Assembly (NCBI RefSeq): GCF_020166495.1
Contig: NZ_JAINZS010000005.1
Span: forward strand, 62,001-126,000
Length of the DNA: 64,000 nt
DNA from: Robertkochia aurantiaca
Lineage (GTDB): Bacteria; Bacteroidota; Bacteroidia; Flavobacteriales; Flavobacteriaceae
Direction of reading: 5' to 3'
Part shown: in pieces, positions 6,783 through 15,700 of the stretch
How the letters are laid out: the number at the start of each line of letters is the position of its first letter
Numbering within the stretch: position 1 is the first letter of the stretch
Notes under the pieces: generated by a model
The model's database searches: none
What the model saw: only the letters and a program-made list of their open reading frames with translations
What the model was told of the DNA's origin: nothing
Made by a program: the position numbers and the translations under genes

Positions 6783-9700
6783 TTATTTGACTATCGAAAA
6801 CCGGTAAGAAGAACTGACTCCGTCTGTACTTTCTGATGATAGGATATAATTACCATTTTGCAGATCTGATGTGCTGATCGTATAGACACCTGACTGAAAT
6901 TCAGGATTCACCTCCTTCACAAGTCGGCCGTTGATATCAAAGATCCTGAACAAACTTTTAGACGGTGACTGATCTCCTGTTGCCAGGCGGATATAGTCGC
7001 TTCCCGGATTGGGATAGAGCAATGGTTCTTCAGAACTGCCGTTGTAGATTTCTCCTTCTGTAACCTCATCAGGAAACTTGGTGGCCGTGGCCGGGCTTAT
7101 GCTGAATGAGACAGTCAGAGATGCTCCTGCTGTACCATTTCCTCCGGAACTGCTGTAAGGTGTTGCACTAAGCACATAGTTGCCTTCAGGCAGCTTTGAG
7201 CCATAGTAATCTCCGCCTGAATCTCCGAATAAAGCGTAGGGAGCAACCGATTCGGTCCTGGATACAGTTGCAGCTCCACTCAGGTTCATTACCACGCTAC
7301 CAACCACAGAAGGCGAGGTATTGGCCCTTATGTTGATAAAAATAGCACCTAACTCATTGGCGTCAAGTACAGCTCCATCCTGAATCTCATACAAATCAGC
7401 ATTGGTTTCTGCATTTACCAGGGTAAAAGATGTTACAGCATCACCCGGTTCACTGACATTGATGGTCACAGATTCCTGATCGGTGAGTCCGTTCCCGTCT
7501 GTCACAACCAAAGTAGTGATATAACTACCGGCATTCTGGTAAATGTGCTGAGGCTCAGCAGCGAAGGAAGTATTACCATCACCAAAACTCCATTCATATG
7601 AGGATATCGGACTGTCTCCGGGGACAGAACCGCTACCGCTGAACTGTACAGTTAACGGACTGGTACCTGAAAGCGGATCAGCTGTTATGATAGCAACCGG
7701 TCCGGTAAGCGTCTCATTTACAACAATGGTAGCCGTTTCAGAATCGGGGTTCCCCTGGTCATCTGTTACGGTAAGGGTCGCGGTAAAGCTTCCTGCTGTT
7801 TGATACGTATGAAGCGTCGTTACACCACTGCCGGTATTTCCGTCTCCGAAATCCCACTCATAACTCACTATACTACCATCGTCACTCGAGGCGGAAGCAT
7901 CGAAGCTTACCTCAAGTGGTACTGTTCCACTGAGCGGATCGGCTGTAAAAGAGGCTACAGGAGGAGAGGCCGTATTTTCAATCACCATAATGGTGGCAGT
8001 TTCTGTACTGCTGTTACTTTGATCATCGGTTACAGTGAGGGTCGCGGTAAAGCTTCCTGTCGTTTGATACGTATGAATAGCCGTTACACCACTGCCGGTA
8101 TTTCCGTCTCCGAAATCCCATTCATAACTCACAATACTACCATCGTCACTCGAGGCGGAAGCATCGAAGCTTACCTCAAGTGGTACTGTTCCACTGAGCG
8201 GATCGGCTGTAAAGGAAGCTACAGGAGGCGAGGCCGTATTTTCATTCACCGTAATGGTGGCAGTTTCTGTACTGCTGTTGCTTTGATCATCGGTTACAGT
8301 GAGGGTTGCGGTAAAGCTTCCTGTCGTTTGATACGTATGAATAGCTGTTATACCACTGCCGGTATTTCCGTCTCCGAAATCCCATTCATAACTCACAATA
8401 CTACCATCGTCACTCGAGGCGGAAGCATCGAAGCTTACCTCAAGTGGTACTGTTCCACTGAGCGGATCGGCTGTAAAAGAAGCTACAGGAGGCGAGGCCG
8501 TATTTTCATTCACCGTAATGGTGGCAGTTTCTGTACTGCTGTTACTTTGATCATCGGTTACAGTGAGGGTTGCGGTAAAGCTTCCGGTCGTTTGATACGT
8601 ATGAAGAGCCGTTATACCACTGCCGGTATTTCCGTCTCCGAAATCCCATTCATAACTCACAATACTACCATCGTCACTCGAGGCGGAAGCATCGAAGCTT
8701 ACCTCAAGTGGTGCGGTACCGCTTAAAGGATCGGCTGTAAAAGCAGCAGATGGAGGAGTATCTCCTGCGATCGTACCAATCGTAAAATTGACGGTAAGAG
8801 AGGTGCCGGCTGTACCATTGCCTCCCGAACTGCTGTAAGGGATCGCTGTTAAAGTATAAGTTCCCTGCGGTAATTGTTCTCCTTTATAATTCCCCCCGGA
8901 ATCTCCAAAGAGGGCATAAGGACTCACACTTTCCTTTCGGGTATTTGAAAGCGGACCAACAAGCTCCAGGACTACACTTCCAACAATCTCGGGAAAAGTA
9001 TTTGCCCTTATATTAAGATTTCTGTTCCCGTATTCCAGAACGTCAAGAATCTGACCTTCCTGTAGTTCCAACAGGTCGGTATTTGTATCAGCGTCGATCA
9101 GGGTGAAACTAACAACCGCATCCCCATCGGGAGAAGAAACGGTAATAGTGGCTGAAGTCTGTCCGGTTTGACCATCATCATCTGTGACTGTCAAAACTAC
9201 TTCATAAGAACCGGCCGTCTGAAAGGTATGGTTGGTTGTAATTCCGCTGGCTGTATTCCCGTCACCAAAATCCCAGTCGTAGCCCGTTATGGCACCGTTA
9301 TCAGAGGAAGCTGAAGCATCAAAATTAACCAGCAGAGGTGCTGTACCATTAACCGGATCGGCTGAAAAAGAGGCTACCGGGGCAGTTGAACTGTTATCTG
9401 TTGCTGTTATTTCGACGGTATCAGAGCTACTGTTTCCCTGATCATCTGTCACCGTTAAGGTCACGGTAAAAACTCCGGCTGTTTGAAATGTATAAGTTGT
9501 TGTGACTCCATTACCTGTATTACCATCCCCGAAGTCCCATATATAACTCACGATAGTTCCGTCATCGGTGGTACCCGATGCATCAAAGTTCACTGTAAGA
9601 GGTATCGTTCCGTTGATCGGATCAGCTGTAAAGGAAACGGTTGGAGGGGTACCACCTCCTGTGATCGTTTCATATTCATATGACCCGATATCCTGGGAAC

Positions 9701-12700
9701 TTCCCACCTGATTTGAGTTTCCGTAAAAATCAACCGTTCCGATGTCTGAAATATCTGCAATATCACTGGAAAGATTTATCCCTGCATTGATTGCAGGCGA
9801 ATTTTCTGAGAACTTGTATGCTGTCAGGGCAGACAGTGGATTTCCAAAACCTATGGTACCCCCGGATCCGGGTGCATTAAATAGCGGATCACCTTCCACC
9901 CCAGTATTTTCAGAATTCAGGAACTCATTTCCAGACGCTCTGAAAGCATCTAAGGAGGTATAGTCTGATCCTTTGTAGGAAATCAAAAATTCTCCGGTCG
10001 AATGGTATAAATTACCATAAAAACCTGCGTCATGCTGCGCAGAAATATCAATAAGTGCAGCCCCGTTTTCCACCATCAGAATATTGTTGTAAAAATCAAT
10101 ATTACTTCCCAGCGAGTTCCCTGTATCCACTATGGCTATTGCTGAGGAGTTAGCATGCCCTCCGGTTTCGTTCAGGTATACCGTATTATTGTAGATGCTG
10201 ACATTATTAACTGCGAAATCAGTATTATCATTGAAGAGCGTTATGCTTCCCAGATTGGTTCGGGCATCGTTTTCACTGATATTATATCGAAGGGTAATAT
10301 TATTCATAGCTCTGGAACCGGTGAATTGTCCCACCAGGTATCCAGGACCTTCGTTATCGTGAGAGTAATTGTACTGAATCACACCGTTGGTAACTCCTCC
10401 GTCAAGGTCGAATCCGCCACCATCACATCCTGTACCGCTGCTCATATTGTAAACCTCGTTGAATTGAATGGTAACCTGGTCAGCATCGTAATACCAAATT
10501 CCAACCGGCCCTCCACAATTGGTATTCCCACTTCCGGAATTGTATACCGTTGAATATTCTATCACAGAATTCTGTACATCAGACAAAACGATTCCGTTTC
10601 CTGAATGCTCTCCCTTATCGTATCCGGGTATATCGAACACTTCACATGAACGCACGGTTATATTTTGGTGAGCATACCCCTGTTTAGATTGTGAAAATGC
10701 TCCCAAAGAGGTTATTCCCCTGTCTCTGCAAGCATGTACATTAAGGTTTTCCAGTAACACATCACTAAACCCGGAGGTATCATTCAGCGAAACAATCGCA
10801 ATTCCAGACTCTCCAAAGCCAAGCACTTCAGAATTTTTGACGGAGACATTAGACACCTTTTGTCCGCCTGTCAATTGATTGATCAGTAAAAATCCGACAC
10901 CCAGGTTTTGGTTAAGTCCATCTCCCTGAACGATAAGATTTTCAAAATGCACCCCTCCCCTGTCGGTAATTTGAATACCATGTCCGGCACCAGCCATGAT
11001 CATGGCCTTAGAGGTACCACCATAGGTAGAGACCAAAATGGGGTTTGACGGGTCATATGCATCCTGTTTATCAATAATAAGGGAACCGGGAAAACTACCA
11101 CCTGCCTCGAAGAGTATCTGATCCCCGGCAGAGAAGGCATGAGTATTCACCTTGTCGATAGTTTGCCAGGGGGTGGCCGGATCCGTTCCGTTATTGGCAT
11201 CATTCCCGTTCGGGCTTATATAAAAAACGGTCGCATCTCCGGTACCGGTATCGGTCGCGGTAATTTCAATCGAATCAGAAGCCGAAGCTCCCGCATCATC
11301 GGTAACCGTTAGTACAGCAGTATAGACTCCTGCTGATTGGTAGGTGTGAGTGGCTGTTATGCCACTTCCTGTATTTCCATCACCGAAATCCCATTGGTAA
11401 CTAACAATACTGCTGTCATCTGTAGAGGCCGAAGCGTCAAAGGTCACCTCCAGAGGTATGGTTCCACTTGTGGGATCTGCTGAAAAAGCCACAGATGGTG
11501 GTGTATTACCTGTAACCGTCTCAATAGAGAAGTTTATTGTCAATGCTGTTCCGGCAGTACCATTACCTCCTGAACTACTATAGGGTATTGCGGTCAGCGA
11601 ATAAGATCCTTCAGGAAACAGCTCTCCTTTATAGTTACCTCCTGAATCGCCGAACAATGCGTATGGAGCTTTAGACTCTGTTTTGGTTTGATTCAGACTA
11701 CCTGTGAGCTGGAATACAACACTTCCCACCGTTTCCGGCGAGGTATTAGCCCTGACATTAAGGTTTTTGCCGCCGTACACCGCGACATCAAGCACCTGAC
11801 CGTCTTGCAATACCAATATGTCAGTATCTGAGTCGGCATCTACCAGCGTCAAACTCGTAACCGCATCACCATCCGGAGAAGCGACCGTTATGGTCACTGA
11901 GGACTGGCTGCTTTGTCCTTCGTCATCGGTCACCGTTAACAGAGCCTCATACGTACCAGCAGTTTGATAAGTATGTACACTTGTTGTTCCTGAAGAAGTG
12001 TTACCATCACCAAAATCCCATGCATAACTGACTATTGATCCGTCATCGGTTGAGGCAGAGGCATCGAAATCCACATTCAGGGGGGCAGGGCCATTGACCG
12101 GGTTCGCTGTGAACGAGGCGGTGGGAGGAGACGAGCTGAAATCGGTGGCGGTGATCGTTACAGCTTCGGCGGTAGAATTCCCCTGATCGTCGGTTACGGT
12201 AAGTGTTGCCGTGAAAGTACCTGCAGATTGATAGGTATGGCTGGTGGTTATCCCGTTTGCTGTATTGCCATCGCCGAAATCCCAGGCGTAGTTGACTATT
12301 GAACCGTCGTCAGTGGAAGCAGATGCATCAAAGCTTACTTCCAGAGGAACAGCGCCTGAAGTCGGAACGGCAGTGAAGGAAGCAACCGGAGATCCTGAGG
12401 CCTTATCGATGGCTATCACCTCAAGTGCTGAAAGCTTTGGTTGATTGACTCCGCCATATGCAGCCTCCGCTGTAAAGTAGAGATTTAATTCACCGTCTGT
12501 TATTTCGATTGGAAAAGATTTTACCACCGGAGTCTCCGGACCTGCTTCTGCAAAGATGTCGTAATTATCCAATATAGTATTACCCTCCATCAACACATCA
12601 AAAACACGGGAACCGACTCCTCCGACACCTCCTCCGGTAGCTCCAAAGAAAATCTCTGCAAAATGCAACCGGATTTCATAATTTCCATTATCCAACGGGA

Positions 12701-15700
12701 TGTTATAGCTGAAAAAAGGTGGTGAAGCACTTCTTTCCGTTTGATAGAGCTCAGGCACTAAAGCGCTGTTATTGGTATAGGTCTTCCCGTCTGAAAAATA
12801 CTGGTCTGCAGTAAAGGTTGTACTGTTGAAATCTACCTGGGGACCACCGGCATTAATACTAAAAAGTGTGGTGGCCGAGGTTTCTCCCACCTCGAGTTGT
12901 ATAATGGCATCCTGGTCATTGTTGTAGGTGATTGTAAGAAAAGCCAAGGCATTGCTGGCTGTACCGGAATACTCTACCGTAATATTATGCGAACTATCAG
13001 GATTGAGAATGTTAGCACTTAAATTCCCGGAGGTCACATTGAAGAATTCTGCATCTGAACCGCTGATGCTCACATTATTGACGAAAACCGCAGTATTCCC
13101 TCCGGTAACCTCGAGTGGAACATTGACAGTTACGGCTCCATTGAATGAAACGGTTTCGGGATATCCCAGCACACTTGCGGTAAGAGATGTTCCAGAAGGA
13201 TTGTCTGAATTAAAATATTCCATGTTCTTCTGGCTTCCTCCTCCTTTGCTCGGTGAGCCTCCGGTTATAAAGATCCCGTCACCTGATACTATTCCCTGGG
13301 TACCGTGACGCGGTGAAATGAGGTCTCCGGCGGCAGACCAGGATGCAGAAACTGGGTCATATATTTCTGTTTCAAAAAAGGCTGAACTCTGCGTAGAGGC
13401 CTCTCCACCGATCACAACCAGTTGATCTTTATAATTCACGACTGAAGTTCCCGCCCTGGGTGTCGGCAGATTTTTATCAGCTGCTAAGGTTGACCAACTT
13501 CCTGAGTTAAAATCGTATACATCTACTTCAGGTACCAAAGGCGCAAAAACGCCTCCATCTCCACCGGTAAGTCTTCCGGAAACCGCATATAATTTCCCTT
13601 GAATGACTTGCGCCTGAAAATGATCTCTCCCATGCGGCGCATCAGGAAGCTGCTTCCACTCACCTGTATAGGGATCGAATTCATCGAAATAGGAAACATA
13701 GCCTCCGTTATGCCCTGTCGTATTACCTCCGACTATATAAAATTTATCCTGGTAAATCGCTACTCCGGCAGCGCCCCTTTGTCTTGACACCGGTATGGGA
13801 GGACCCTGAAACCATTTCATCGACACCGGATCAAATGCCCAAACGAATTCAGTGGCCAGTTCGTCAGGGTAATTATTGTCTTTGAAAGCTCCGAGGATCC
13901 ATATTAAACCGCCATATTCCACAGCCTGAACGTGATTGAAATCCTGAGGGGCAGAAGATTGAAGGGTAGTCCAGGTATTCGTGACATAATCATATATATC
14001 AATATTCTTAGGTAGTTGTCTGCCCCCGAATAGGTAAAACTTGTTACCTGCCTGAACAAAGGCACATTCACTTCTGGCTGTGTAATTTTCACTTTCATTC
14101 TTATCAAACCATATCTGTGAGTCATCTGTTACAGTCCATTGAAATTGAGTGCTGTAAGGAGAAGAACTGGGTTTATCAACCGTGACCGTAACCTGGTGAA
14201 CTCCATCTCCGGCAGGTCCTCCTGTTAGTGCCGCTTCAGAAATGGTTCCAAAGATCTGACCATTGGTAGGCTCTATATCTATACCGGCCGGTTGTCCTGA
14301 AATACTGTAGGATGTATTCTCATTCGGATCTCCACCGGAAGCACTCACGGTAAAATCGATGATTTCGCCTGGCAAATCCCGTCGGTCTTCAATAGCAGCC
14401 AGGGTCAGAGCAGGATAATTGCCTGCTGATCCACTGATTATTTCTATGGCGTTTACCTGGGGGTTTTCCACCAGATGGCCAAAGGAAACATTCAATACGC
14501 CATCTGTTACCGAAACAGGATAACTCAACATTCCAGCCACCTCAAAACCGAAAACCGCCACAGGATCAAAGCCTGCATTAACCAGTTGATTCTCGAGATA
14601 TATTTCAAATATTCGACTTCCCTCGATATTCGTTCCGCTGAAGCTTGATCCTAAATACAGATTAACAACATAATCTCCGTTTTCCACCGGTATACTGAAA
14701 ACCATTTCCGGCCCGGAAGCCGGGTCATACCTTTCCAGGTCATAGATAGCGTCAAAGGTTGCCTGATCGATATAGCCGGGAATGGAACTATGCCGTTTAG
14801 CGTATGAAAAATTTGCCTGATAGTTATTACCCGTATTTACCTGGTAGAGAGATCCTGTATAACTGCCATTGACAGGATTCGATTCCCAGACCGGACCTCC
14901 ATCGGTCGCCGTGAAATCGGTGGCTCCACCAGCATTTATACGAACTATGGGGTTTTGAACCGGGGTGTCTGTAAGTTCAGCAGTTACAGGGACACTCAAA
15001 GGAGAATTCTGCCCGTCATGACTAAGAGGTATTTCTGCCGATTTAATGCCCGCTGATCCATCAGGAGAAAACCCTACAGGAATAATCGCGGTAGACCCCG
15101 GGCTAATGGTTATTGGAAGAGAGACATTGGCACTGTAAAGAGCCGCATGACTTCCGGTAATAGCAAGATCACTCACTGTAATATCAGGGTCTGAAACCCC
15201 ACCATCATTCTTTAATTCGAGACTGAGCTCTGCCGGACTGGAATCTTTATTGAGGGTGCCAAAATCAAGAGCTGCCGGTGTAGCTGTTAAGGTATTGGGA
15301 ATATCTTCTGTAATGTCAATAAAATCCCAGGTAGCGGTATAACCCTGTCCTGAACCTCCGGCGGTACTGATAAGTCCCACAGCCATCCCTTTATTGTCAT
15401 TCGGATCAAGGAAAGAGGCAGGTATCGAAAGCCCATTCACCAGCGGGTTGATGGTTTGACCATTATCAAGTGAATAAGAGAGGTTAACCGTTTGGGATGC
15501 GGGATCAACACTGAAATACAGATCCACCCCGATCACATCTATCAGACCAGGCACATCAAAAACCTGTGAACTTCCTGTTCCGTTCTCTTCCAGATAAACT
15601 TCGATTCCTGCGACATTATCACCGGCGGTGAGTCCGTTCATCAGTACCATCTTAAGATAATTGTCCTGATCACCGGTTCCGATAAAAATTCCATACGACT

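Noticed and set aside
7800-8726. Rightward 308-codon open frame
   Set aside because: It is the complement of the PKD repeats, kept open only because the 264-bp repeats copy one open unit; the real gene is on the minus strand.
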